A stretch of DNA of 64,000 nt from positions 62,001 to 126,000 of the forward strand of contig NZ_BCFL01000021.1 in NCBI RefSeq assembly GCF_002217755.1, written 5' to 3'. Of the stretch, positions 23,079 to 31,611 are shown piece by piece. A program made the translations under genes and the position numbers. The notes under the pieces were generated by a model. That model worked only from the letters and a program-made list of their open reading frames with translations. It did no database searches and was not told the origin of the DNA. Every line of letters begins with the position of its first letter. Positions within the stretch are counted from its first letter, which is position 1. Source of the stretch: Streptomyces hyaluromycini. Its GTDB lineage: Bacteria > Actinomycetota > Actinomycetes > Streptomycetales > Streptomycetaceae.

Positions 23079-24686
23079 TCAGTACGAACTTGACGGCGAA
23101 GGCGAAGCGGAGGCCCCGTCGGTCGGGGTCTCCGTCGTCTTGGTGCAGGTGACCGAGAACGGCACCGAGTTGGACGTCGTCTCCACCGGGCTGCGCACCT
23201 CGACGGCGATCGCGTCGCTCAGCGTCCCGCTGTCGGACCAGGTCGTCACGGTCACCCTGGTCTGCCGGGTCTTCCCGCCGCCGTCCGGGAAGGACAGCGT
23301 CTTCCAGCCCTGGTCGTCGAGCGTCCCGTCCTTCAGCACCCACCGGTACTGCACGTCCTCGGGCACGCTCCCCACCGTGAACGTCGCCGTGAACGAGGGC
23401 GCCAGCGCGGACGACGGCGGGCAGGTCCCCGAATAGTCCGTGCGCGACCCGGCCACGCTGACCTTCACACTCTGCGCGGCCGCGCTGCTGCTCGCGGACG
23501 CCGACGCCGACGGGGACTCCGGCTCGGTGCTGCTGCTCTTGCTGGGCGCCGGGGAGCTGAGGTTGCTCGCCGACTGGCTCGCCCTCGCGTTGTTGCCGTC
23601 GCCGTCGTTGTTGTTGCGGTTGAGGAGGGCATACGTCAGCCCGCCGAGCGCGAGGACGACCAGCACCAGCCCGATGATCAGCACGGTACCGGCCCTGCGG
23701 TTGCCGTCGGGGTAGGCGGCGGGCGGCCGGGTGTCCGTCGGGGTGGCGGGAGTGGTGGGGAACGGGGGCGTGGGGGAGGACGGCTGAGGCTGCCGGGCGA
23801 CGAGGGTCGGGGTCTCGTAGGGCGCCGGGACCGGCATCGTGGCGGCCGTGCTCGGGGTGCCCCCGGCCGCGACCAACCGCAGGTCGCGCTCGGCCTGTTC
23901 GGCCGACAGCCGCTGCGCCGGTTCCTTGCGGAGCAGCCCCTCGATGACGGGGGCGAGCGGTCCGGCCCGGTACGGCGGCGGCAACTCCTCGTCCACCACG
24001 GCCCGCAGGGTGCTCAGCGGGGTGTCCTGCCGGAACGGCGAGGTGCCCTCGACCGCCGCGTACAGCAGCACACCCAGCGACCACAGGTCGGACTCGGGGC
24101 CGAACGCCCGCCCCAGCGCCCGCTCCGGGGCGAGGAACTCCGGCGAGCCGACCACCTCGCCGGTCATGGTCAGTGCCGAGCTGCCCTCGACCGTGGCGAT
24201 CCCGAAGTCGGTGAGCACCACCCGGCCGTCGTTCGACAGCAGTACGTTGCCGGGCTTCACGTCCCGGTGCAGCACCCCGGCGGCATGCGCGGCCCGCAGT
24301 GCGGACAGCACCTCGGCGCCGATGCCCGCGGCCCGCTGCGGGGACATCGGCCCCTCCGTCTCCAGCACGTCGGCGAGAGACACGCCCGGGACCAACTCCA
24401 TGACGATCCAGGGCCGTCCGCCCTCCATCGCCACGTCGTACACCGTCACCACATTGCGGTTCGCGACCCGGGCCGCGGCCCAGGCCTCCCGCTCCAGACG
24501 GGCGTACATCCGCTCGACGTCGGAGCCGGGGAGCCCGGCCGGCGCCCGCACCTCCTTGACGGCGACGTCACGGCCCAGCACTTCGTCCCGGGCCCGCCAC
24601 ACGGTACCCATGCCGCCCTCGCCGAGCGGGGACAGCAATCTGTAGCGGCCCGCGATCACTCGCTCACGGCCCGGCTCTTCGGTCAC
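23079..24686 (-). CDS. Membrane serine/threonine protein kinase with extracellular Ser-rich domain
   Basis: 535 residues from the GTG giving MTEEPGRERVIAGRYRL; it follows a G-rich ribosome-binding site, while an in-frame ATG 33 bases upstream (24719) has none. The PknB-type kinase domain (15-275) has GEGGMG (22-27), ATP-binding Lys44, HRDVKPGN and DFG with intact catalytic Asp residues. A Pro/Thr-rich juxtamembrane segment leads to one membrane helix (VLIIGLVLVVLALGGLTYALL), then an Asn/Ser-rich linker and an extracellular beta domain of about 130 residues with two Cys. It is not a PASTA kinase. The ligand is unknown; no phosphatase gene is adjacent. Confidence 0.88.
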   Translation of the reverse strand: MTEEPGRERVIAGRYRLLSPLGEGGMGTVWRARDEVLGRDVAVKEVRAPAGLPGSDVERMYARLEREAWAAARVANRNVVTVYDVAMEGGRPWIVMELVPGVSLADVLETEGPMSPQRAAGIGAEVLSALRAAHAAGVLHRDVKPGNVLLSNDGRVVLTDFGIATVEGSSALTMTGEVVGSPEFLAPERALGRAFGPESDLWSLGVLLYAAVEGTSPFRQDTPLSTLRAVVDEELPPPYRAGPLAPVIEGLLRKEPAQRLSAEQAERDLRLVAAGGTPSTAATMPVPAPYETPTLVARQPQPSSPTPPFPTTPATPTDTRPPAAYPDGNRRAGTVLIIGLVLVVLALGGLTYALLNRNNNDGDGNNARASQSASNLSSPAPSKSSSTEPESPSASASASSSAAAQSVKVSVAGSRTDYSGTCPPSSALAPSFTATFTVGSVPEDVQYRWVLKDGTLDDQGWKTLSFPDGGGKTRQTRVTVTTWSDSGTLSDAIAVEVRSPVETTSNSVPFSVTCTKTTETPTDGASASPSPSSSY

Positions 24687-24731
24687 GGGTGCCCCCCACG
24701 GCAGCTCGCAAGAATTCATGACAAACGTAAC

Positions 24732-26522
24732 TCAGAGGAGCGCGGATGCGGCCCCCTTGAGCACCAGCCCGACGCCCAGGGCCACGACCACGAGCGCCGA
24801 GGCGAGCGGGGTGGTCCTGCGGACCAGCGTGGCCATGGGATGGGTGGTCCAGCGAGGGCGTTTGTCCATCACCCGAGTCATTCCCGTACCCAGCTTGACG
24901 ACGGCGAACCCGGCGGCCGTCAGCGTCAGCGCGAGACCCACACCGTACGCGACGACGAGAAGCAGCCCGAACCACGCCTGGCCGAGGGCGGCCGCGCCGA
25001 CGAGTACGACGACGGCGGAGGGGCTGGGGACGAGGCCGCCGGCGAAGCCGAGGAGGATGGTGCCGCGGAGGGTGGGGGCCGTGGAGTGGGTGTGGGTGAA
25101 GCCGCCGTGACTGTGCGGCATGTCGGTGTGGCCGTGATCGGGGGCTGCGCCCCCGGACCCCCCTTCGGCCTGAACGGCCTCGTCCTCAAGCGCCGGACGG
25201 GCTGAGTGGGGTGCGGGCCGGCCGTCGTCCTCGGACGACCGGGTGGTCAGAGAGTGTGGCTGAGCGCCGTGGTCATGGCCATGAGCGTGGTCGTGGTCGT
25301 GGTCATGAGGGTGGTCGTGCCCGTGCCCGTGATCGTGCGTGCGGGCGTGGGCACGGGCGTGCTCGTGTGTCCCGACCAGGGCCAGCACTCGCTTCTCGGC
25401 CGCCTCGTGCTGGTGGTCGTGATCGTGATCGTGCTCGTGCTCGTGGTGATGGCCGTGGCCGTGGGCGTGTTCGTGGGCCTGAGCGTGAGCGTGTTCGTGG
25501 GTCCTGTTCCGCCAGGCCCTGCGGGTCAGGTTCGCGCCTGCCGCCAGGACCATGAGGCCGCTCGCGATGCCCAGCCAGGCGATCACCGACGGCGTGGCCG
25601 CCGAGCCCGCCGTCACCAGGACGCCCAGGGCGACCACGCCCAGGGTGTGGGTGACCGTGACCGACGCGGCGAGCGGAAGGACGTCGCGGAGGCGGGCGCG
25701 GCCGCCCCGGGCCGCCGCCGTCGCCGCCATCAGGGTCTTGCCGTGGCCCGGTGCGAGGGCGTGCATCGCGCCGAGGCCGATCGAGATGAACAGCGCGAGC
25801 ACCGCGAAGCCGACGGTGAGGTGGTGGCGGGCGACCAGATCGGTCAGAGCCTGGGTCCAGCGGTCGATGCCCCGGGGGAGGATCGCGGCGCCCGGGGCGT
25901 CCTGCCGTTCCTCGGCGAGGGCCGGGCCGCCCGGCCTCACGTGGACGGCGGCGGTGGTGATGTCGGCCGGGGAGGAGAGCAGGTCCTTGGGGTAGCTGGT
26001 GAGTTCGTGGGAGAGGGACGTCTTCGGCACGTCCGTCTTCGTCAGTGTCATCCGGTCGCCGCGCGCCGTGATCTCCCGCCAGCCGGGGCCGCTGTCGGTG
26101 CCCGCGCTGTGGAAGGTGAGGGTGGCTGTGGTGCCCTTGGGGAGCGGCGCGGTGAACCGGCACTCCACGCGCAGGGTGTTCAGACCGGCCTGGCCTGGGC
26201 GCAGTTCGGCGTGGCTGGTGCCGACAGTGAGCGGCGTCGCCTTGCCGTCGACCGTGAGTTTGCTGCCGTCCGCCGCCGTCGTGCAGCGCTGCTCGGCCCA
26301 CTTGGCGGTGCCCAGCCGCTTCAGGTCGGGCTTGGCCTGGGTCGCCGGGATCTCGGCGAGGTCCTCGACGTGGTCGACGCGGAGCTGTCCGGGGGCGGCG
26401 ACGAGACCGTCGTACTTGTTGACGGTGAAGTTGCCGAGCGGGTGGGCGCTCGCGCCCGCGGCGGACAGCAGCGTCGCGGCGCAGGCCACGATGAAGACGG
26501 CGACGGTGCGGCGGAGGTTCAC
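24732..26522 (-). CDS. NicO-family nickel/cobalt transporter with exported N-terminal domain and His-rich loop
   Basis: 596 residues from a GTG that overlaps the TPR gene stop (GTGA). A signal/anchor (residues 3-26, ending GASA-HPLGNFTVNKYDG) leads to an exported domain of about 190 residues. The membrane part begins LTVGFAVLALFISIGLGAMHALAPGHGKTLMA, with the NicO/RcnA signature HALAPGHGK, and ends with further helices including GFAGGLVPSPSAVVVLVGA. Between them is a long loop of His/Asp/Glu repeats, expected to bind Ni/Co. Inside this loop, residues encoded by 25140-25205 derive from an intergenic-type repeat. Metal export or import cannot be decided from sequence. Confidence 0.82.
   Translation of the reverse strand: MNLRRTVAVFIVACAATLLSAAGASAHPLGNFTVNKYDGLVAAPGQLRVDHVEDLAEIPATQAKPDLKRLGTAKWAEQRCTTAADGSKLTVDGKATPLTVGTSHAELRPGQAGLNTLRVECRFTAPLPKGTTATLTFHSAGTDSGPGWREITARGDRMTLTKTDVPKTSLSHELTSYPKDLLSSPADITTAAVHVRPGGPALAEERQDAPGAAILPRGIDRWTQALTDLVARHHLTVGFAVLALFISIGLGAMHALAPGHGKTLMAATAAARGGRARLRDVLPLAASVTVTHTLGVVALGVLVTAGSAATPSVIAWLGIASGLMVLAAGANLTRRAWRNRTHEHAHAQAHEHAHGHGHHHEHEHDHDHDHQHEAAEKRVLALVGTHEHARAHARTHDHGHGHDHPHDHDHDHAHGHDHGAQPHSLTTRSSEDDGRPAPHSARPALEDEAVQAEGGSGGAAPDHGHTDMPHSHGGFTHTHSTAPTLRGTILLGFAGGLVPSPSAVVVLVGAAALGQAWFGLLLVVAYGVGLALTLTAAGFAVVKLGTGMTRVMDKRPRWTTHPMATLVRRTTPLASALVVVALGVGLVLKGAASALL
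25140..25205 (-). repeat. Intergenic-type Streptomyces repeat (family C) inserted in frame in the NicO gene
   Basis: Read on the minus strand it begins CAGCCCGTCCGGCGCTTGAG, continues GACGAGGCCGTTCAGGCCGA and ends in a GGGGGC...GCCCCC hairpin. I recognise this from memory as a dispersed Streptomyces intergenic repeat. Here it encodes ARPALEDEAVQAEGGSGGAAP with no frame disruption. Confidence 0.6.
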
Positions 26523-27928
26523 TTCGAGTCCTCCAGCGCCTTGCGGGCCGTACGGGCGCCCAGCGGGGAGAAGCCGGGGTTGAGCTTGAGGGCCTTGGTG
26601 AGGGCGGCGCGGCCGGCCGCCTTCTCGCCGTTGGCCAGCTCGATCATGCCCTGGTGGTAGATGAAGGAGGCGTTGTGGTAGCCGGTGGCGGTGGCCTGCC
26701 GGGCGTACGGGAGGGCTTCCTTGTCCTTGCCGTTGACGTGCAGGGCCCAGGCCAGCGCGTCCGCCGTGTGCACGGTGTGGCGGCGGGCCCATTCGGCGCG
26801 GGCGGCCTTCAGCGCCTCGGCCTTGTTGCCGTGGTCGGCGGCGGCGAGGGCGGTGTCGAGGTCGGCGTTGACGCCGTTGGCGCGGGCGAGTGCGATCCAG
26901 GCCTCGACGAGCGCGTACTGGTCCTCGGCCTTCTCCTTGTCGCCCTTGGCGTTCCGGTCCTCGTACAACTCACCGAGTTCGACGAGGGGTTGCGGCAGGG
27001 GGTAGCGGGAGACGACCAGTTCCATGCCCTTGATGGCATCGGCCCGGTCGCCGCTCGCCGCCTGGGCGCGGGCCCGGCCCTCCAGCGCGGGAAGGTAGTT
27101 CTCGTCGGCGGCCAGGGCGCGCGCGTAGTAGTCCAGCGCGCTCTTGTAGTCGCCCTGGTTCCAGGCGAGCAGACCGAGCTGGGCGGCCACGTAGGAGATG
27201 TCGCCCTTCGAGGTGGCCGTGGACAGGGCCTGCTGCAGCACCCGCTGGGCACCCTTGACGTCACCGCGCAGTTCCCGCACATACGCGTACCGGGTGAACA
27301 CCGGTACGCCCGGCTTGCGTTGGTCGGCGAGATCGGCCGCCTTGCTCGCCTCGTCGTAACGGCCGAGTTCGACCAGGGCGTCGATACGGGAGGAGAGGGC
27401 GTTCGCGCTGTACGGGTTCTGCTTCAGGGCCCGGTCCGCGTAGGTGAGTGCCTGCGCGAACTCGTGCCGGGCGGCGGCGAGCGCGGCCTCGGCGGCCAGC
27501 GCCTGGTCGTTGTCCGGGGTGATCTGGAGCGCGCGCTTGAGGGACTTCTCGGCCTGCGGGTAGCGGGACGGGTCGCCCTTGGTGCGCGCCTGTTCGACGT
27601 AGGCGAGGCCGAGGGTGGCCCAGCTGTCGGAGTCCTTCGGCTGGGTACGGAGATGGGCCTGGAGGGAGGCGATCGTCGTGGCGAGGTCACCGCTCGCGAG
27701 CAGCGCCGGGTCCACCGCGCTCGACGTGGCCACCGGCGCCGTACCGCCGTCCCGGGCGGCCCCGAAGGCGATCGCCCCGCCGGTCAGCGCGATGGCCATC
27801 AGCACGGCGGAGCCGGCGAGCCGGGCCCGCCGCCAGTTCCGCCCCGCGGCGGCGAACCGGCGCAGGGCGGTGACGCGCTCGTCGTCCTTCGTCTCGGCGG
27901 GCTGCTTGTCGTTCGTACCCGGGGCCAT
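26519..27928 (-). CDS. TPR-repeat membrane protein
   Basis: 469 residues. One membrane helix (about 36-57, RLAGSAVLMAIALTGGAIAFG) precedes a chain of TPR motifs (for example SDSWATLGLAYVEQARTKGD, NDQALAAEAALAAARHEFAQALTYADRAL, GDYKSALDYYARALAADENYLPAL) through to the C-terminus KLNPGFSPLGARTARKAL. TPR domains hold protein partners. It is co-directional with the DUF4331 gene upstream and overlaps the NicO gene downstream by four bases, so the three probably form one operon, in which this protein could be a scaffold. CTAGGAGAGGG precedes the chosen ATG. Confidence 0.8.
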   Translation of the reverse strand: MAPGTNDKQPAETKDDERVTALRRFAAAGRNWRRARLAGSAVLMAIALTGGAIAFGAARDGGTAPVATSSAVDPALLASGDLATTIASLQAHLRTQPKDSDSWATLGLAYVEQARTKGDPSRYPQAEKSLKRALQITPDNDQALAAEAALAAARHEFAQALTYADRALKQNPYSANALSSRIDALVELGRYDEASKAADLADQRKPGVPVFTRYAYVRELRGDVKGAQRVLQQALSTATSKGDISYVAAQLGLLAWNQGDYKSALDYYARALAADENYLPALEGRARAQAASGDRADAIKGMELVVSRYPLPQPLVELGELYEDRNAKGDKEKAEDQYALVEAWIALARANGVNADLDTALAAADHGNKAEALKAARAEWARRHTVHTADALAWALHVNGKDKEALPYARQATATGYHNASFIYHQGMIELANGEKAAGRAALTKALKLNPGFSPLGARTARKALEDSK

Positions 27929-28023
27929 GCCCTCTCCTAGTAGCTGTCGCGCGGGGCGGCGCGGCCCGCGCCGTGGGGGATTGGGTGGGTGCGGGCCGCG
28001 CCAGTATGTGGAGGGCGCGTCGA

Positions 28024-28063
28024 GCGCCCCGCAAGGGGTGCGGGGAACTGCGCGATCGGCCAC
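28024..28063 (-). repeat. Intergenic repeat, family B (copy 3, diverged)
   Basis: Read on the plus strand, GCGCCCCGCAAGGGGTGCGG then GGAACTGCGCGATCGGCCAC; this is the reverse of the copies at 41391-41420 and 63401-63440. It lies between the DUF4331 and TPR genes; its imperfect GC hairpin could attenuate transcription. Confidence 0.65.
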
Positions 28064-28105
28064 CGCCGACCCGCAGTCACCCGACTGCCCTGAAGGGAAC
28101 GGCGA

Positions 28106-29632
28106 TCAGTACGGCCGCTGCACCCGGCGGCGCCACCAGGCGAACGCCGTGCCGATCAGCAGCACGCCCGCTGCACCCGCGGCCGCCGATCCCGCGATCA
28201 GCGTCATGTTGGTGTCACCGGAACCGGTCAGGGCGTCACCCAGCGCGCTCTTCGTGCTGCTGCCGGCCGCCGCCTTGGCGATCTTGCCGCGCGAACCGGC
28301 CGTCGGCTCGGCCACGTACGGGAAGTACTTCTCGAAGCTCTTGTCGTTCTTGTCGACCGCGTCGCCCAGGTCGTTCTTGGAACCGACCAGTTCGCCCTCC
28401 ATGACCTGGAGCGCCTCGTCGATCACGTCGTCGGTGAGCCGGCGCCCGTTCGGGAAGCCCTGGTTGTCACCGTCCAGCACACCGAGCCGCTTGGGCTTGG
28501 CGGTGGGCTTGATGGACGTGTTCAGGCGGAGCATCTCCGACGGCTTCGCCTGCGGCTGCTCCGTGTTGAGGCCCTTGACGCCCGTGAGGAACACGCTGAC
28601 GAGGTCGTTGCGGGGCTCGGACGGCGCCTTGATGTTGTAGATCGCCTGGATGAGCTTCGGCAGTTCCGGGTTGGTGACGTTCTTCAGGAACTGCGCGTCG
28701 TCCTTGGGCTCGGACGCGTTGAACTTGTCCTTGTCCTTCTGCGGGTTGACGACCTCGTTGACCAGCGGGTTGCCGAGGCGCGAGACCTGCGAGTAGTAGC
28801 CCTGCGCGTTCTTGCGCTGGGTCGTCGCGTAGATGCCGACGGTCGGACGTGACGCCGACTGCCGGATCAGGGAGTTCGGCACCTGGAGGGCGATCGTGTT
28901 GACGTTGTAGCCCTTGAGGGTGTCGTTGCCGACCTCGCTCAGGTTGCCGCCGTACAGCAGGTCGAAGACGCGCAGGTCGGCGAAGAACGGGTCGTCGGCC
29001 TGGCCGGCGAAGGTCGCGCCGCCGCCCGCCGTCTTGTAGATGGCCTGGGAGCGCAGCTTCGCGTAGTCCGGCATCGACGCCTTGCCGACGTCCGACGGGG
29101 CCGCCGGGATGTTGTCGGCGATCCTCGTCTTGTACTGCTGCCTGCCGTTCTTCAGCTTGATGAGGTCCAGGTCGTACGACTGCGTGACGTTCAGGTCGGG
29201 GTCGTTCAGGCTGTCGACCACGCCCGTGTTGTAGAGGAACGTCTTCTTGTTCTTGATCTTGGTGCTGAAGGTGTAGCGGAAGATCAGGTCGTCCAGCGCG
29301 TCACCGTTGTTGTCGATGTGGATGTCGTACTGGGCGTCGTCCGCGAACTGGTAGAAGTTCGGGCCGCCGGCCGGCTCCTCGAAGGGGATGTAGTCCGACA
29401 CGATCGTCGTGGTGTCGGACTTGTCCGGGCTGACGAACGCGTACAGGTCCGTGTTGTCGTATTGCGGAGTGCCCGAGATGAGCGGGGCCTCCCGGTGGGA
29501 GGAGGCGGAGGCCGCCCCCGGTTCCAGCGCGGCGACGCTGGCGGCTGTGATCGCGCCGGTCGCCAGGGCCCCGCAGATGAGCGTGACAAGGCCCTTGCGC
29601 CCCGTGCCGCTCCTGGAGATTAGAGGTGTCAT
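28106..29632 (-). CDS. Exported DUF4331 protein with C-terminal membrane anchor
   Basis: 508 residues. The signal peptide ends near ASAS; the mature protein opens SHREAPLISGTPQYDNTDLYAFVSPD, the DUF4331 signature, and continues with the family's YTFSTKIKNKK, LIRQSASRPTVGIYATTQR and NGRRLTDDVID segments. The extreme C-terminus has a helix (LIAGSAAAGAAGVLLIGTAF) and AWWRRRVQRPY, giving a surface protein anchored by its tail. DUF4331 has no established function. A probable ECF promoter (29673-29700) and a palindrome lie upstream, next to the divergent sigma factor gene. Confidence 0.85.
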   Translation of the reverse strand: MTPLISRSGTGRKGLVTLICGALATGAITAASVAALEPGAASASSHREAPLISGTPQYDNTDLYAFVSPDKSDTTTIVSDYIPFEEPAGGPNFYQFADDAQYDIHIDNNGDALDDLIFRYTFSTKIKNKKTFLYNTGVVDSLNDPDLNVTQSYDLDLIKLKNGRQQYKTRIADNIPAAPSDVGKASMPDYAKLRSQAIYKTAGGGATFAGQADDPFFADLRVFDLLYGGNLSEVGNDTLKGYNVNTIALQVPNSLIRQSASRPTVGIYATTQRKNAQGYYSQVSRLGNPLVNEVVNPQKDKDKFNASEPKDDAQFLKNVTNPELPKLIQAIYNIKAPSEPRNDLVSVFLTGVKGLNTEQPQAKPSEMLRLNTSIKPTAKPKRLGVLDGDNQGFPNGRRLTDDVIDEALQVMEGELVGSKNDLGDAVDKNDKSFEKYFPYVAEPTAGSRGKIAKAAAGSSTKSALGDALTGSGDTNMTLIAGSAAAGAAGVLLIGTAFAWWRRRVQRPY

Positions 29633-29672
29633 GCCGTCCGTCCCTCGGTCCCAACTTGCTTGACGGACGGGT

Positions 29673-29700
29673 ATACGGAGCGGGAGGGCCGTTTGGATTG
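29673..29700 (-). promoter_or_regulatory. Putative ECF (SigK-like) promoter of the DUF4331 gene
   Basis: On the minus strand, CAATCC (29700-29695), 16 bases, then CCGTAT (29678-29673), ending 40 bases before the DUF4331 start. Mycobacterial SigK promoters have CCATCC and CCGAAT-like elements, and the neighbouring gene encodes a SigK-type ECF factor. Confidence 0.45.
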
Positions 29701-29704
29701 GTCA

Positions 29705-29725
29705 GAAGAAAAAAATCTTTTCTTC
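29705..29725. promoter_or_regulatory. AT-rich palindrome in the sigma/DUF4331 gap
   Basis: GAAGAAAA (29705-29712) and TTTTCTTC (29718-29725) are perfect arms around AAATC. This composition is striking in a genome of this GC content and sits directly upstream of the putative ECF promoter; a regulator site or an AT-rich upstream element are both possible. Confidence 0.45.
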
Positions 29726-29838
29726 ATGCTCGACCCGCGTTTAGGGCGCTCGCATACGTACTTCTGCCGGAGGTGCGTCAGTTGCGAAGCCCTGGTGTGG
29801 GAGGACGGGCCGGGTGCGGCCGCAGAAGGAGGGACGGG

Positions 29839-30381
29839 GTGGAGGCGGAGGAACTGCTGGTGCTCGTCGCCGGTGGCGACCAGAAGGCGTTCGAGGACCT
29901 CTACGGACTGGTGTCCGGTCCGGTGTTCGGGCTCGTACGCCGCGTGGTCCGCGACCCCGCCCAGTCCGAGGAGGTGGCCCAGGAGGTGCTCCTCGAACTC
30001 TGGCGTTCCGCGGCCAAGTTCGACCCCGGCCGGGGCAGCGCCCTCTCCTGGATCCTCACCCTCGCCCACCGCCGCGCCGTCGACCGGGTGCGCAGCGCCC
30101 GCGCGGCCGGCGAACGCGAACAGCGCGAGGCCCTGCGCGCCGGCGAACCCGCTTTCGACCAGGTCGCCGAAACGGTGGAAGCCGGCCTGGAGCGCGAATG
30201 GGTACGCCGCTGCCTGGACCGGCTCACCGCCCTCCAGCGCCAGTCCGTCACCCTCGCCTACTACGACGGCTACACGTACCGTGAGGTCGCCGAGCGGCTG
30301 AAGCTGCCGCTGGGCACGGTCAAGACACGGATGCGCGACGGACTCACCCGGCTGCGCGACTGCCTGGGAGGTGTCGCGTGA
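29839..30381 (+). CDS. ECF RNA polymerase sigma factor (SigK-like)
   Basis: 180 residues from a GTG with a textbook AGAAGGAGG ribosome-binding site. Region 2 is GDQKAFEDLYGLVSGPVFGLV...SEEVAQEVLLELWRSAAKFDPGRGSALSWILTLAHRRAVDRVRS; region 4 is LQRQSVTLAYYDGYTYREVAERLKLPLGTVKTRMRDGLTRLRDCL, whose HTH reads the -35. The GRGSALSWILTLAHRRAVDRVR stretch is typical of the SigK/ECF19 group. It overlaps the anti-sigma gene by four bases (GTGA) and is divergent from the DUF4331 gene, its probable target. Confidence 0.9.
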   Translation: MEAEELLVLVAGGDQKAFEDLYGLVSGPVFGLVRRVVRDPAQSEEVAQEVLLELWRSAAKFDPGRGSALSWILTLAHRRAVDRVRSARAAGEREQREALRAGEPAFDQVAETVEAGLEREWVRRCLDRLTALQRQSVTLAYYDGYTYREVAERLKLPLGTVKTRMRDGLTRLRDCLGGVA

Positions 30382-31181
30382 GCCTGGTCGGCCGCCTGCT
30401 GCACCGCGAGGACCTGCACTCCCTGGCCGCGCCCTACGCCCTGGACGCCCTGGAGCCCGGTGAGCGGCGCCGCTTCGAGAAGCACCTCAAGGACTGCGAC
30501 CGGTGTGCCGACGAGGTCCGGGCGCTGACCGAGGACGCGGTACGGCTCGCCTGGTCGACGGCGGCCCCGCCGCCCCTCGCGATGCGCGGCCGGGTGCTGG
30601 CCGCCGTCCGCGCCACCCCCCAGGAGCCGGCCCCCGGCCGGGAGCACGTGCCCAATCTGCCGCCGCACGTCTGGGGCGCACAGCCCCCGCCGGCACGCCG
30701 GCGGCAGCGGCCCCTGTTCGTGCCGTTCGCCACCGCCACCGCGGCCGCCGCGCTGGTCGTCGCCTCCCTGTTCGCGGTCCAGGCCGACCGGACACGGAAT
30801 CAGCTCGACGCCGAACGGGCCCAGTCGCGTGAGATCGCCCACGTTCTGGCCGCGCCCGACGCCCGTGCGACCAGCAGCAAGGACGCGCAGGGCCGAAGTA
30901 TCGGAGCGGTGGCCTCCGCATCGGAGGGGCAGGCCGTCGTCACACTGAGCGGGTACGGCGCCCTGTCGAAGGGCCGGGTGCACCAGCTCTGGCTCATGCG
31001 CCCCCGTGTACAACCGCGCTCCCTCGGGCTTTTCGAGGGCGACGCACCCCTCGTCGCCACGGGTCTGAGCAAGGCCGCGACGTCACTCGCGGTGACCGTC
31101 GAACCTGCCGGTGGTTCAGCACAGCCCACCAGCCAGCCGGTTGTCCAACTCGCCCTGAAATCGGTTGGATTCGGAGAGTAG
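30378..31181 (+). CDS. Anti-sigma factor (RskA-like, zinc-binding N-terminus)
   Basis: 267 residues. The N-terminal anti-sigma domain has the ZAS motif H36-x3-C40-x2-C43 (FEKHLKDCDRCADE). A membrane helix (about 117-138, FATATAAAALVVASLFAVQ) separates it from an exported RskA-type domain with VTLSGYGALSKGRVHQLWLMR and a Gly/Ala-rich end. Such proteins hold the sigma factor at the membrane and are released by regulated proteolysis or redox change. It overlaps the sigma gene start-to-stop, so the pair is translationally coupled. Confidence 0.9.
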   Translation: MSLVGRLLHREDLHSLAAPYALDALEPGERRRFEKHLKDCDRCADEVRALTEDAVRLAWSTAAPPPLAMRGRVLAAVRATPQEPAPGREHVPNLPPHVWGAQPPPARRRQRPLFVPFATATAAAALVVASLFAVQADRTRNQLDAERAQSREIAHVLAAPDARATSSKDAQGRSIGAVASASEGQAVVTLSGYGALSKGRVHQLWLMRPRVQPRSLGLFEGDAPLVATGLSKAATSLAVTVEPAGGSAQPTSQPVVQLALKSVGFGE

Positions 31182-31318
31182 TCGGACTGTAGTCGCAGAG
31201 GGGTCGTCAACACCCTTGCGGGGAAGGTGAATCCTGTGACCGCGATACACGAGTGCCCCATCGGGGCGATAGGGTTACCCTGCCCGGGCCGGGTGGACTC
31301 GTACGGGTGGGGAGTGAC

Positions 31319-31588
31319 ATGGATCAGATAACACGCAGCAGGGCGAGGGTTCCTGCGATCACCTGCGGGAGCGGCGCGACCAGTTCGCGCCTCGACCGCC
31401 ATCTGTCGGTGCTGGCGGGTCCCGCCATACCGCAGCAGCAGGCGGTCGAGGCGACCTCGCTGATGCGTGAGCTGACCGCGCGTGAACCCGCGCAGCGCAG
31501 CGACCGGGTCGCACGGGTCAGCCGTGTCTCGCTCTTCGCGCCGCTGCGCCGACTGCGCCGTTCGCTGTTCGGCGGCAACAAGCACTGA
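31319..31588 (+). CDS. Small hypothetical protein
   Basis: 89 residues beginning MDQITRSRARVPAITCGSGATSSRLDRHLSVLAGP and ending LRRLRRSLFGGNKH. It is basic, without membrane segments or recognised domain, and has one Cys. A GGGGAG ribosome-binding site precedes the ATG. Codon usage is genome-typical, so I take it as real. Neighbours do not suggest a role; it is convergent with the CoA-transferase gene. Confidence 0.6.
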   Translation: MDQITRSRARVPAITCGSGATSSRLDRHLSVLAGPAIPQQQAVEATSLMRELTAREPAQRSDRVARVSRVSLFAPLRRLRRSLFGGNKH

Positions 31589-31611
31589 CCGTCTGACCGT
31601 CAGGCCCGCGC

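Noticed and set aside
25260..25510. Dense short repeats that look array-like
   Set aside because: They are degenerate codons for the His/Asp-rich loop of the NicO transporter (CATGAGCAC-like units), without spacers; not a CRISPR array.
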